Assembly (NCBI GenBank): GCA_020633195.1
Contig: JACKEC010000025.1
Span: forward strand, 1-64,000
Origin: Sandaracinaceae bacterium
Lineage (GTDB): Bacteria; Myxococcota_A; Polyangia; Polyangiales; Sandaracinaceae
Direction of reading: 5' to 3'
DNA length: 64,000 nucleotides
The notes beneath the pieces were generated by a model. The model had not been told where the DNA came from and did no database searches. It worked only from the letters and a program-made list of their open reading frames with translations. Each line of letters begins with the position of its first letter. The stretch's first letter is position 1. Positions 25,001 to 33,151 of this stretch are shown here, piece after piece. The translations under genes and the position numbers were made by a program.

Positions 25001-27067
25001 CGTGAGGACCGCGGTGCGCTTGCTCGCGAGCGTCGCGCGCACGCGGTTGAGGCGCCCGTAGACCTCCCCGATGCGCTCGAGGATGGCGGTGCGCGCGGTC
25101 GCGTCGTCGACCGCGAGGCCGGCGACGACCTCGCTCAGCACGTCGAGCCCCTCGCCGACCGCGTCCACCTCGGCGCCGAGCGCCTTGAGCTCGGTGCCCT
25201 TGGTCGACGCCTCGATCTTGGCGTGCAGGCGCTCGAGGTCCTTGCCGAGCGGCTCGAGGGCGGCGTCGTCGAGGAGGAACTCGACGGTCGCCCGGCTGAC
25301 CCGGTCGTACTCCTTGGCCGCCTCGGCCTCGAGCGCGCCGATCGCCGTCAGATCGATGTAGCGCAGCTCGCGGAGCGTGATGAGCTGCCCGCGCAGCGTG
25401 CGCAGGCCCGTGAGCGCCGCCATGAAGCGCGCCGCCTCGCGCCACTCGTGCGGCTTGAGCGAGCGGATGAGCTCGGCCTGCTTCTTCTTCGCCTCGGCGA
25501 GCGCCTCGACCGCGCGCGCGCGGATCACGCGGACCTTCTCGAACTCGTCGATGATGAGCTCGGCCGTATCGCGGATGGACTTGAGCGGCGCGGCGAGGTC
25601 GCCCACGTCCTCGCGGCTCAGCCACAGGAATCCGTCGAGCGTCCGCGTGGCCGCCGAGATCAGGTCGTCGTAGCCGGCGCGCGACGGCGTCTTCGGCGTC
25701 GCGAGGCGCTGCACGGTGAGCGCCTCGCTGATCGCGCGGACGAGCTCCGCGTTGCCGACCTTGCCGAGGAACCCCGCGTCCTTGGGCGGCGTCGCCTGCG
25801 CGAACGCCAGCGACGTGAAGGGCGTCTGGTAGATCTGCATCTCGTGCCGCCCGACCGGCTCGTCGCCGTCGTAGCGGAAGACGACCATCTTCCCGTCGTC
25901 GAAGAGCGAGTAGCCGTGGCAGGGGATCGGCTGCGCGACCTCCTTCCGGATCAGGTTGTAGGGCAACAGCGTGTAGCGGCCGTCGACGCGGCGGTGGAAC
26001 GCGTAGAGGACGTCCTCGCCGTTCGGGGAGCGGATCGCGCGCTTGAGCTCGAGGTCGGAGTAGTCGCCTTCGAAGCGCTTGGTGTCGCCGCTCTGCAGGT
26101 AGTAGCCGCCGGGGAAGATGATCCCCTGGTCCTCGGGGAGGCGCAGGCAGGCTTGCCCGATCGCGTCGATGCGGGTCACCGCGTGCGTGCGCGTATCGAA
26201 GACGAGGTAGCGGTACGCCTCGCGGAACGGGCGGATCTTCAGGAGGTAGATCCCGCCGACCTTCGCCCAGTGGATCTCGGTGTCGTCGAGGGTCTGGTCG
26301 GCCTGCTCGACGGGCTCGCGGTAGACGCCCTCGCCCGACTCGGTGTTGTTCTCGACCTTGATCGTGAGGTCGCCGCCGGTGCACTCGACGAAGACGGCGC
26401 CGTCGACGTTCGCGTGCGGGAAGCGACCCGACACGTGATCGTCGCGGGTGATCGTCCTCCACTCGAAGTCGTGGCTCGGCGGGAAGACGTGGAAGCGCTC
26501 GCCGCGGTTGCCGAGGTAGCGGACGCCGCCGTCGGCGGCGATCTGCCAGTGGAAGACGCGGACGTCGCGGACGGTCGCGCCGATCTGGAACACCGCGAGG
26601 AGGTGGCTCGACTCGGTGATCCGGAGCTGGAGGAGCCGCGCGTCCTGGAAGTAGCGGTAGAGCTCCTCGAAGTGCGAGCGGAACTCGGGGTCGGCGAGGA
26701 GGGTCCCCTCGAGCGGCGCCGTCTCGAGCGACAGGCCGTCGCCGGTGTCCTCGAGCGCGTGTAGGCTGAACACGTCGGAGACCGTCGTGTCGCGCATGTG
26801 CACGTGGACGTTGAAGCCGAAGAGCAGCTTGCCGCCCACCTGCACGACGTCGCGGGGGACGCACAGGTTGTCGGTGCGCACCCACGCCTGGCCCGCGATC
26901 TCGAGCTCGCTGCCGCCGAACGCCTCCTGCCGGCGGACGTTGAGGCGCTCGGCGCGCTCGGACAGCTCCTTGGCCTGCGTGACCAGGCGGTCGCGCAAGA
27001 CCTCGTAGCTGCCCGTCTCGAGGGCGTCCTTCTGGGCCGCCCCGTCGGTGGGTGCGTTCTCACTCAT
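22094..27067 (-). CDS. Giant AAA+ ATPase ('DNA repair ATPase' type) paired with flotillin
   Basis: A 1657-residue cytoplasmic protein. The N-terminal region (about 50-430) is beta-rich with repeated aromatic blades, possibly propeller-like. A long helical/coiled-coil middle follows (about 450-1000). The AAA+ domain holds Walker A SPPGYGKTTLMEYVA near residue 1290 and Walker B VMLYLDDIQHTS near 1350, then VVMAGNPYTESGEKFQIPD, which is sensor-1 like. Annotators call similar proteins DNA repair ATPases, but nothing here shows a DNA-repair role. It begins 16 nt after the flotillin gene, so the two are one operon. Membrane-microdomain-linked remodelling is inferred from that pairing. Palindromes at 22537 and 24523. 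Confidence 0.75.
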   Translation of the reverse strand: MSENAPTDGAAQKDALETGSYEVLRDRLVTQAKELSERAERLNVRRQEAFGGSELEIAGQAWVRTDNLCVPRDVVQVGGKLLFGFNVHVHMRDTTVSDVFSLHALEDTGDGLSLETAPLEGTLLADPEFRSHFEELYRYFQDARLLQLRITESSHLLAVFQIGATVRDVRVFHWQIAADGGVRYLGNRGERFHVFPPSHDFEWRTITRDDHVSGRFPHANVDGAVFVECTGGDLTIKVENNTESGEGVYREPVEQADQTLDDTEIHWAKVGGIYLLKIRPFREAYRYLVFDTRTHAVTRIDAIGQACLRLPEDQGIIFPGGYYLQSGDTKRFEGDYSDLELKRAIRSPNGEDVLYAFHRRVDGRYTLLPYNLIRKEVAQPIPCHGYSLFDDGKMVVFRYDGDEPVGRHEMQIYQTPFTSLAFAQATPPKDAGFLGKVGNAELVRAISEALTVQRLATPKTPSRAGYDDLISAATRTLDGFLWLSREDVGDLAAPLKSIRDTAELIIDEFEKVRVIRARAVEALAEAKKKQAELIRSLKPHEWREAARFMAALTGLRTLRGQLITLRELRYIDLTAIGALEAEAAKEYDRVSRATVEFLLDDAALEPLGKDLERLHAKIEASTKGTELKALGAEVDAVGEGLDVLSEVVAGLAVDDATARTAILERIGEVYGRLNRVRATLASKRTAVLTQEGRAEFAAQFALFSQSVMSALGQASTPEACDAQLSRLMVQLEELEARFGELDEFVGDLTEKREEVYEAFSGKKQQLLDERQRRAAGLVNAATRILEGVARRARTFDDADALNAWFASDAMVLKLRDLVERLTELGDNVHAEEISGKLKTARQDAQRLLRDKLDLFEDGESIIRLGRQRFGVNTQPLELTIVPRGDGMAYHLTGTDFHQAIEDAEFDATRDLWDQPLISEAKDVYRAEYLAACVLFRAERGEGRSIEALHAAMRDGKLLDVVREEAQSRYDEGYDRGVHDADAVAILEKLLAMEATAGLLRYPPSPRATACAFWAVGTEPAFRERMRRTGASLGRLARTFGRTDAIAAFTKQLEAAITPFEPTSADLTARYLADELMQPELRFTTSAEAVELKDALLRELEKRNARSALEEELRAETTPRDRVALAEAWLAAFLARGGDSLGGPDAARREALVPSIPEAATLLATDGALDRQTSAALSSVTVSGLIGQHARVEGGKLALRLDTFLERLGRFAGERVPRYKAYRALRHRRVEAERERLRIGELVPRVLSSFVRNRLIDEVYLPLIGDNLAKQIGAAGADARTDRMGLLLLISPPGYGKTTLMEYVASQLGLVFMKVNGPSLGHAVTSIDPVEAPNATARQEVDKINLGLEMGNNVMLYLDDIQHTSPELLQKFISLCDAQRRIEGVWNGKTRTYDLRGKRFCVVMAGNPYTESGEKFQIPDMLANRADTYNLGDILEGKGSQFELSYIENALTSNPVLAPVATRSLADVHRFLRMAQGEEVPSAELDHSYSGVEAQEITSVLTKLLRVQRVLSMVNAEYIRSASMEDAYRTEPPFKLQGSYRNMNKLAEKVVAAMNDDELDRLVDDHYQGESQTLTTGAEQNLLKLAEMRGRLTAEQAARWDEIKKEYRRLKSMGGGDDDPVVRLTGSLSHLGKQLDQIESAIRDAADRIVPAADYELT
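24523..24536. other. Palindromic motif GCAA-N6-TTGC (in AAA+ gene)
   Basis: GCAA-GAGACG-TTGC with a 5-bp arm extension (CGCAA/TTGCG). Coding strand reads CAA-CGT-CTC-TTG. Confidence 0.7.
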
Positions 27068-27083
27068 CGGATGAGCTTCCCGA

Positions 27084-29324
27084 TCACTCCTCGCCGAGCG
27101 ACGGGTCGAGGCCCAGCTCGCGCGCCTTGTCGATGAGCTGCTGCAGCTTGTTCTTGTCCACGCCGCCGCGCTTCACGAGCTGCCCGAGCGCCGCGCTCAG
27201 GGTCAGGCTCTGGAGGTGCTCGGGCTGCACGCGCGGCCGCATCAGGATGTCCTTGAGGTCCTGCGGCAGGCTGCTGTCGCCCTTGAGGTACTCGGCGAGC
27301 ACCTTCTGCGCGGTGTCGGACTGCTCGACGAAGCCGTCCACGCTCTGGCCCACGCCGACCGCCTTCACGAAGCGCTCGAAGAACTCACCGTCGCCGCCGA
27401 CGATGTTCATCTTGGTGTTCTTGAACGCCTCGCCGAGCGTCACCGCCTTGGCCTCGGCGACGTGCTTGGTCGCCTCGATCCGAGCGAGCTCGACCTCCTT
27501 GTCCTTCTCGAGCCGGATGCGGAACTCCTCGTGGTCCTTCGCCGCGCCCTGGAGCTTCTGCATCGCCTCGGCCTTCTCCGAGAGGCCGGCCGCCTCCGCG
27601 AGGAGCTTCTCGCGCGTGGCCGTCGCCTCGGCGAGGCCCTGCTTCTCGATCGCCGCGGCCTTCTCGACCTCGACGAGCGCCTCGCTCAAGCCCTTCTCCT
27701 TGAGGCCGGCGGCCTCGGCGAGGAGCTTCTCCTTGTTGCCCACCGCCTCGGCGAGGAGCTTCTCGCGCGTGGCCGTCGCCTCGGCGAGGCCCTGCTTGGC
27801 GACCGCCTCCGCGTCCGCCTCGCGCACGCGCACGGTGGCCAGGCCCTTCTTCTCCGAGCCGCTGGCCTCCGCCGCGAGCTGCTCGACGGTGACGCGCGCC
27901 TTGACCATGCCCTCCTTCTCGATCGCGGCGGCCATGGCCTCCTTGACCTGGACGTCGGCGAGCCCGGCGGCGGCCTGCGTGGCCTTCGCGCCGTCCGCGC
28001 GGCGGATCTCCGCGCGAGCCTCCTTGTCGGCCGCCTCGAGGTCCGCGTCCGCCTCGACGAGCTTCACGCGCGCCTGGTACTTCGCGACCTCCTCGGCCGC
28101 CTCGGCGCCCTTGATGTCCTTGACGAGCTTCTCCTGCGCGGCCGCCTCGGCGCCGATGAGGAGGGTGTCCTTGTCGCGGCCCGCGCCCGCGAGCGCGCGC
28201 AGGGTCTTGATGCCCTCTTCCTCCTCGGCGACCTTCTTCTCGACCGCGATGCGGCTCGAGATGAGGTCGGCGATCTCCTTCTTCTCGGCCTCGAGCGCCT
28301 TGTCCTTGGCGATGCGAGCGAGGTCGACCTCGCGCTCCCGCGCGACGACCTCCATGCCGCGGTCCTTCTCGACGCGCTCGGCCTCGATGGTGACGGTGCG
28401 CTGCTTGTTCCACTGCGCGACCGCGATCTGACGCTGCTTGTTCTCCTCGGCGACCGCGAGCTCCTCGTCGGTCTGCAGCTTCGCCATCTCGGCGCGCTTG
28501 CGCTCCTCGGCGCGGATCTTCTCCGTCTCGGCGGCCTCCTTGGCCTCCATCACGGCGATCTCGCGGTTCTTCCGGACCTCGGCCTCGGCGCGCTGCTTCT
28601 CGAGCTCGAACACGGCCTGGTCGGACTCGACGTTCTGCTTGGTGACCTCCATCCGCTCGGTCTGGCGGTACTTGTTGGTCAGCACGTGCTGCTGGCTCGT
28701 CAGCATCGTGATCTTGTGGATGCCCTGGGCGTCGAGGACGTCCGTGTCCGACAGGTGCTCGATGGGGGTCTGCTCGAGGTAGTCGATCGCGGCGTCGTCG
28801 AGGACGAACCCGTTCAGGTCGTCGCCGATGACGGAGAGGATGTCGTCGCGGAACTTCGCCCGCTCCTTGTAGAGGTCCTCGAACTCCATGCGCTTGCCGA
28901 CGGTCTTGAGCGCCTCGGAGAACTTCGCCGTGAACAGCGCCTCGACCTCCTCGTCGGAGCTCGCGCGCTTCACGCCGACGTTCTGCGCGACCTGCAAGAC
29001 GTCTTCCTGCGTCTTGTTCACGCGCACGAAGAAGGTGACCTTGATGTCCGCCCGGATGTTGTCCTTGCAGATCAGGCCCTCCGTGGCGCGACGGTCGATC
29101 ACGATCGTCTTGACGGAGATGTCCATCTCCTCGGCGCGGTAGATGATCGGCAGGACCAGGCCGCCCGAGAACGTCACGGTCGGGTTGTTGGTCAGCTTGC
29201 TGATCACCAGCGCCTTGCCCTGGTCCACCTTCCTGTAGAACCGCGCGAACATCGCGAGCAGGCCGAAGAGAATGACGACGACCGCGCCAGCGATGGCGAG
29301 GGCCATGATGAGATCCGGATTCAT
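27084..29324 (-). CDS. Flotillin (SPFH-domain) scaffold protein
   Basis: A 746-residue membrane-anchored scaffold. A single N-terminal span (LIMALAIAGAVVVILFGLLA, residues about 5-27) is followed by an SPFH/band-7 domain (about 30-210). A very long Glu/Ala/Lys-rich coiled coil (about 215-640) includes an imperfect repeat of GLAEATATREKLLAEA, and a compact C-terminal domain closes the protein. Bacterial flotillins (FloT, YqiK) organise functional membrane microdomains. ATG 29324 has AAGGGAG a few nt upstream. It is the first gene of the flotillin-AAA+ operon. The C-terminal 100 residues exceed those of E. coli YqiK and may contact the AAA+ partner (inference). Confidence 0.9.
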   Translation of the reverse strand: MNPDLIMALAIAGAVVVILFGLLAMFARFYRKVDQGKALVISKLTNNPTVTFSGGLVLPIIYRAEEMDISVKTIVIDRRATEGLICKDNIRADIKVTFFVRVNKTQEDVLQVAQNVGVKRASSDEEVEALFTAKFSEALKTVGKRMEFEDLYKERAKFRDDILSVIGDDLNGFVLDDAAIDYLEQTPIEHLSDTDVLDAQGIHKITMLTSQQHVLTNKYRQTERMEVTKQNVESDQAVFELEKQRAEAEVRKNREIAVMEAKEAAETEKIRAEERKRAEMAKLQTDEELAVAEENKQRQIAVAQWNKQRTVTIEAERVEKDRGMEVVAREREVDLARIAKDKALEAEKKEIADLISSRIAVEKKVAEEEEGIKTLRALAGAGRDKDTLLIGAEAAAQEKLVKDIKGAEAAEEVAKYQARVKLVEADADLEAADKEARAEIRRADGAKATQAAAGLADVQVKEAMAAAIEKEGMVKARVTVEQLAAEASGSEKKGLATVRVREADAEAVAKQGLAEATATREKLLAEAVGNKEKLLAEAAGLKEKGLSEALVEVEKAAAIEKQGLAEATATREKLLAEAAGLSEKAEAMQKLQGAAKDHEEFRIRLEKDKEVELARIEATKHVAEAKAVTLGEAFKNTKMNIVGGDGEFFERFVKAVGVGQSVDGFVEQSDTAQKVLAEYLKGDSSLPQDLKDILMRPRVQPEHLQSLTLSAALGQLVKRGGVDKNKLQQLIDKARELGLDPSLGEE

Positions 29325-29506
29325 GTGCTCCCTTGTTCCCCCTGCGCCGCGGCTTCGGACGGGCGAACCCCCCCGCGTTGGCGCGCGGCCTGATCTACAC
29401 GAAACGTCGGAGCCCTGTCAGCAGCGGATGGAGGTTCGGCAGATGGCATCGACGGTTCGGGATCGACAACGCGCGTAGATCGGGCTTGTTCCGGGAACCG
29501 GTCGGG

Positions 29507-29512
29507 TATCCT
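29507..29512 (+). promoter_or_regulatory. Putative -10 element for aceK
   Basis: TATCCT lies 9 nt before ATG 29522, with a weak TTGTTC-like -35 about 15 nt further upstream. The 197-nt gap between flotillin and aceK holds nothing else that I can recognise. Confidence 0.4.
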
Positions 29513-29521
29513 CGCGGGTTC

Positions 29522-31255
29522 ATGACGACCCGGCCCCTGACCCCGAGTCGCCTCGCGGCGCCCGTGGCGTCCGCGATCCTCGAGGCGTTCTCGCAGCACC
29601 GCGAGGGGTTCCTCGCGACGACGCGCCGCGCCCACGAGAGCTTTGCGAAGAAGGACTGGGCCCGCCTCAAGAGCGACCAGGTCGCGCGCCTGCGCCTGTA
29701 TCGGTCGGCGGTCGACACCGCCGAGATGCGGATCCGCGTCCTCCTCGGCGAGCGATGCCGCGACCGGCTCGTCTGGGTCAGCGCGAAGGCCGTGTACTCG
29801 GCCCTGATCGGGATGCGCGAGGACTGGGACGTCGCCGAGACGTTCTTCAACGGGGTGACCCGGCGCATTTTCGACACCGTCGGCGTGGACCCGCTGATCG
29901 AGTTCGTGGCGAGCGACTTCGACGGCCCGCCGGTCGAGGTGGCGGCCGACTCGTACAAGCGCTTCGCGGGCGGCTCGCCGCGTCAGCTCGTGCTGCGCTG
30001 CCTCGAGGGCTTCGACCTCGGCGTGCGCTGGGCGCGCCCGATCGAGGACACGCGGCTGATCGCCAAGCGGCTGAAGGACCGCACCGCGGCGATGGCCCGG
30101 GGCGTCCTCGTCGCGCTCGAGGTGCTCGAGCAGCCGTTCTATCGCGGCACCGGCGCCTACCTCGTCGGCCGCGCGGTCCTCCCCGGCGGCGCCGTGTTCC
30201 CGGTGATCTTCGCGATCCGGCACTGCCCCGGCGGCATCTACGTCGACGCCCTGCTCGACACCGAGGACGACGCCTCGATGTTGTTCGGCTTCACCCGGAG
30301 CTACTTCCAGGTCGAGACGCCGTGCCCCTACGAGGTGATGCGCTTCCTGCGCTCGCTGATCCCCAAGAAGCGCATCGCCGAGATCTACATCGCGATCGGG
30401 GAGCCCAAGCAGGGCAAGACGGAGCTCTACCGCGCGGTGATGGACCACATCGGCGAGACGGCGGACACGTTCGGCTACGCGCCCGGCGTCCCCGGCCTCG
30501 TGATGGTCGTGTTCACGATGCCCGGCCTCGACGTCGTGCTGAAGGTCATCCGGGACAAGTTCCCGCCCGAGAAGCAGACCACGCCCGAGCTCGTCCGGGA
30601 TCGCTACCGGTGGGTCTACGACCACGACCGCGCGGGCCGCCTCGTCGACGCGCAGGAGTTCGAGCACCTCGCGTTCCCGCGGGACCGCTTCGAGCCGGCG
30701 CTGCTCGAGGAGCTGCTCGGCGACTGCGGCGAGACGGTGCGCGTCGACGGCGACCGGGTGATCGTCGACCTCGCGTACGTCACCCGCCAGGTCACCCCGC
30801 TCAACATCTACGTCCGCACCGAGCCGCAGCCGAAGGCCGAGGCCGCGCTCGCGGAGTGGGGCGAGGCGATCCGCGACCTGGCGCGCGAGAACATCTTCCC
30901 GGGCGACCTGCTCCTGAAGAACTTCGGGGTCACCCGCCACGGGCGGGTCGCGCTCTACGACTACGACGAGCTCGCGCCGATGACGGAGGTCGCCTTCCGC
31001 GACCTGCCCGAGACCGACGACGACGAGGACGAGATGCGCGCGGAGCCCTGGTACTCGGTGGGGCCGTACGACGTCTTCCCGCAGGAGTTCCCGCGCTTCC
31101 TCGGGCTCCCCGGCCGGCTCCGGCCCTCGGTGCTCGAGTCCTGCGCCGACATCTTCGACGCGGGCTGGTGGCGCGAGGTCCAGGCCGGCATCGTGGCCGG
31201 CGACATCGCCGAGCAGCCGCCGTACGACGCCGCCCGCAAGCTCCGTCGAGCGTGA
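29522..31255 (+). CDS. aceK: Isocitrate dehydrogenase kinase/phosphatase
   Basis: A 577-residue enzyme, the same size as E. coli AceK (578), that reversibly phosphorylates isocitrate dehydrogenase to steer carbon into the glyoxylate shunt. The N-terminal regulatory domain is followed by the kinase/phosphatase domain with IFPGDLLLKNFGVTRHGRVA and LYDYDELAPM, the conserved catalytic block. The ATP loop GTGAYLVGRAV lies near residue 205. It is usually next to aceA/aceB; here neither is present, and the neighbours are a flotillin and an Hsp70-like gene, so its target genes must lie elsewhere. Confidence 0.95.
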   Translation: MTTRPLTPSRLAAPVASAILEAFSQHREGFLATTRRAHESFAKKDWARLKSDQVARLRLYRSAVDTAEMRIRVLLGERCRDRLVWVSAKAVYSALIGMREDWDVAETFFNGVTRRIFDTVGVDPLIEFVASDFDGPPVEVAADSYKRFAGGSPRQLVLRCLEGFDLGVRWARPIEDTRLIAKRLKDRTAAMARGVLVALEVLEQPFYRGTGAYLVGRAVLPGGAVFPVIFAIRHCPGGIYVDALLDTEDDASMLFGFTRSYFQVETPCPYEVMRFLRSLIPKKRIAEIYIAIGEPKQGKTELYRAVMDHIGETADTFGYAPGVPGLVMVVFTMPGLDVVLKVIRDKFPPEKQTTPELVRDRYRWVYDHDRAGRLVDAQEFEHLAFPRDRFEPALLEELLGDCGETVRVDGDRVIVDLAYVTRQVTPLNIYVRTEPQPKAEAALAEWGEAIRDLARENIFPGDLLLKNFGVTRHGRVALYDYDELAPMTEVAFRDLPETDDDEDEMRAEPWYSVGPYDVFPQEFPRFLGLPGRLRPSVLESCADIFDAGWWREVQAGIVAGDIAEQPPYDAARKLRRA

Positions 31256-31306
31256 GCGCGAAGCGCCCGACCTCCCGACCTTCTCAAAGGCTCCTCAGGG
31301 TCCCAC

Positions 31307-31348
31307 GAAATCGATAGATTGGAAATCCCCGATTTCGGGGACGAAATC
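31307..31348 (+). promoter_or_regulatory. AT-rich control segment before the Hsp70-like gene
   Basis: Three direct GAAATC repeats (31307, 31322, 31343) surround a perfect hairpin, TCCCCGA-TT-TCGGGGA (31326-31341). TAGATT at 31315-31320 could be a -10 element, which would place the hairpin at the 5' end of the mRNA. The segment is markedly less GC-rich than its surroundings. A regulator-binding or RNA-stability role is inferred. Confidence 0.4.
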
Positions 31349-31354
31349 TGGTCG

Positions 31355-32683
31355 ATGAAGACCCCTCTCGATGCACCGCCGACGGTCTACGCGATCGACT
31401 TCGGCACCACGAACTCCCTGTGCGCGGCCGCCAACGCGGACCGCGTCTTCGACCCCGTCCCGCTCGACCCGCGGGCCAAGGACCCGACCATCCTGCGCAG
31501 CGTCTTCTTCTTCCCGGACGCGAAGACCGTGTTCTACGGCGCCGAGGCGCTCGCCGAGTACGCCGCGCACGGGATGCAAGGCCGCTTGATCCGCTCGGTG
31601 AAGAAGCACCTCCCGTCGCGCGCGTTCGTCGGCACGCAGATCGACGAGCGTCCGATGAACCTCGAGGACCTCATCGGCGCGTTCCTCGGCGCGATCCGGC
31701 GCCGCGCCAACGAGCACTTCGGCGCGGACGTGCGCTCGGTCGTGCTCGGCCGCCCCGCGCTCTTCAGCGAGGTCGAGGACGACGACCGCTTCGGCGAGTA
31801 CCGCCTCGAGCGCGCGGCGCGCATCGCCGGCTTCGAGCAGGTCCGGTTCTGCCCCGAGCCGATCGCCGCCGCCGCGGACTTCCGCGAGCGGCTGACCGAG
31901 CGGCGCCTCGTGCTCGTCGGCGACTTCGGCGGCGGCACGAGCGACTACACCCTGATGCACCTCGGCCCGGCCCCGTTCGATCCCTCCGACGTGCTCGCGG
32001 TGGGCGGGGTGTCGGTGGCCGGTGACCGCATCGACGGCGCGCTCATGCGCGATCACGTCGCCGCCTGCTTCGGCGCCGAGGTCACCTACCGCGTCCCGAT
32101 GGGGCGCAACCTGCTGACCATGCCCACCATGCTCCGCGCGCGGCTGTGCTCGCCCGCGGACCTCTCGATCCTGCAGAGCCGCGAGGTGATGTCGTTCCTC
32201 AAGGACGTCGAGCGCTGGTCGCTCGGCCCCGACGACGCCAAGCGCATGGAGCAGCTCTTCATCCTCATCGAGGACGCGCAGGGCTTCTCGCTCTTCGAGG
32301 CGATCGAGCAGACCAAGCGGCGCCTGAGCCGCCACGAGGCCGCGCGCATCCGCTTCACCTACCCGGGCATCGAGGTCGATGAAGCCGTGACGCGTCACGA
32401 GCTCGAGCACAGCTCCGCGAACGAGACCGCCGCGATCCTCGGCGCGCTCGACGCGACGCTCGAGCGCGCCGGCGCGACGCCCGAGGACGTCGAGATCCTC
32501 TGCCTCACCGGGGGCACCGCCCGCGTCCCGCACATCGCCCGGGCGCTCACCGAGCGCTTCGGCGAGGACAAGCTCACCCGGACCCGCGCCTTCCACTCCG
32601 TCATCGGCGGCCTCGCGCGACGCGCCCAGGCGTTCGCGCGCGAGCAGGGCCCGGATGTGCAAAACTCCGCGCCATGTCGTTGA
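31355..32683 (+). CDS. Short Hsp70-like ATPase (YegD-like)
   Basis: A 442-residue actin-fold ATPase of the YegD type: an Hsp70 nucleotide-binding domain with only a short remnant after it and no canonical substrate-binding domain. Seen: phosphate-1 YAIDFGTTNSLCA near residue 12, phosphate-2 VGDFGGGTSDYTLM near 190, and adenosine loop LTGGTARVPHIARAL near 390. ATG 31355 is preferred over an upstream TTG (31319), which would place the hairpin inside the coding region. It overlaps yqeY by 10 nt. E. coli YegD (450 residues) has no settled role; chaperone-like clients are unknown. Confidence 0.85.
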   Translation: MKTPLDAPPTVYAIDFGTTNSLCAAANADRVFDPVPLDPRAKDPTILRSVFFFPDAKTVFYGAEALAEYAAHGMQGRLIRSVKKHLPSRAFVGTQIDERPMNLEDLIGAFLGAIRRRANEHFGADVRSVVLGRPALFSEVEDDDRFGEYRLERAARIAGFEQVRFCPEPIAAAADFRERLTERRLVLVGDFGGGTSDYTLMHLGPAPFDPSDVLAVGGVSVAGDRIDGALMRDHVAACFGAEVTYRVPMGRNLLTMPTMLRARLCSPADLSILQSREVMSFLKDVERWSLGPDDAKRMEQLFILIEDAQGFSLFEAIEQTKRRLSRHEAARIRFTYPGIEVDEAVTRHELEHSSANETAAILGALDATLERAGATPEDVEILCLTGGTARVPHIARALTERFGEDKLTRTRAFHSVIGGLARRAQAFAREQGPDVQNSAPCR

Positions 32684-33117
32684 ACGAGACCCTGATGGCC
32701 GACCTCAAGGCCGCGATGATGGCCAAGGACGAGATCGGCAAGCGCACCCTGCGCATGCTCAAGTCCGACCTCGGCAAGAAGGAGGTCGAGCTCGGCCGCG
32801 ACCTCACCGAGGAAGAAGAGCTGACCCTGCTCACCGGCGCGGTGAAGTCCCGGAAAGACAGCCTCGCCGAGTACGAGAAGGCAGGCCGCGAAGACCTCGC
32901 GGAGGGTGAGCGCGAAGAGCTCGCCGTGCTCGCGCGCTACCTCCCCGAGCCCCTCGACGACGCCGCCGCCCGCGCGGCCATCGCCGCGCTCGCCGAGGAG
33001 CTCGGCGTGACCGAGAAGAAGCAGATGGGCGCGCTGATGAAGGAGGTCATGGTCCGCTTCCGCGGCCAGATCGACGGCAAGCTCGCGAGCAAGATCGCCG
33101 GCTCGCTGCTGAGCTGA
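32674..33117 (+). CDS. yqeY: YqeY/GatB-tail domain protein
   Basis: A 147-residue helical protein homologous to the YqeY domain of GatB, the tRNA-binding tail of the Asp/Glu-tRNA amidotransferase. Typical segments are ALMKEVMVRFRGQIDGKLAS and LARYLPEPLDD; the N-terminus MSLNETLMADLKAAMMAKD is standard. It is coupled to the Hsp70-like gene by a 10-nt overlap. A tRNA-linked role is inferred from the family; stand-alone YqeY function is not settled. Confidence 0.9.
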   Translation: MSLNETLMADLKAAMMAKDEIGKRTLRMLKSDLGKKEVELGRDLTEEEELTLLTGAVKSRKDSLAEYEKAGREDLAEGEREELAVLARYLPEPLDDAAARAAIAALAEELGVTEKKQMGALMKEVMVRFRGQIDGKLASKIAGSLLS

Positions 33118-33149
33118 GTCCGACGACGCGAAGCGTCGGAGGATCTGAG
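33114..33149 (+). repeat. 36-nt hairpin repeat after yqeY
   Basis: It shares 34 nt exactly with 35222-35255, starting one base before this feature at the yqeY stop region. It holds the stem TCCGACG-N8-CGTCGGA (33119-33125 with 33134-33140). No U tract follows on either strand, so it is a weak terminator candidate. At 35222 the same unit directly precedes copy B of the 79-bp repeat, so it is probably a separable module of that element. Confidence 0.7.
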
Positions 33150-33151
33150 CC

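Noticed and set aside
22094..29324. Flotillin-AAA+ pair as a known anti-phage system
   Set aside because: I cannot match it to a defined defence family, and there are no nuclease, integrase or other defence genes beside it.
31319..31355. TTG 31319 as start of the Hsp70-like gene
   Set aside because: It would place the hairpin inside the coding region and add 12 residues not typical of YegD; ATG 31355 begins just before the conserved phosphate-1 loop.
33119..33140. TCCGACG/CGTCGGA hairpin as the yqeY terminator
   Set aside because: No U-rich tract follows on either strand, and the same unit recurs upstream of another gene, so it is treated as a repeat module.
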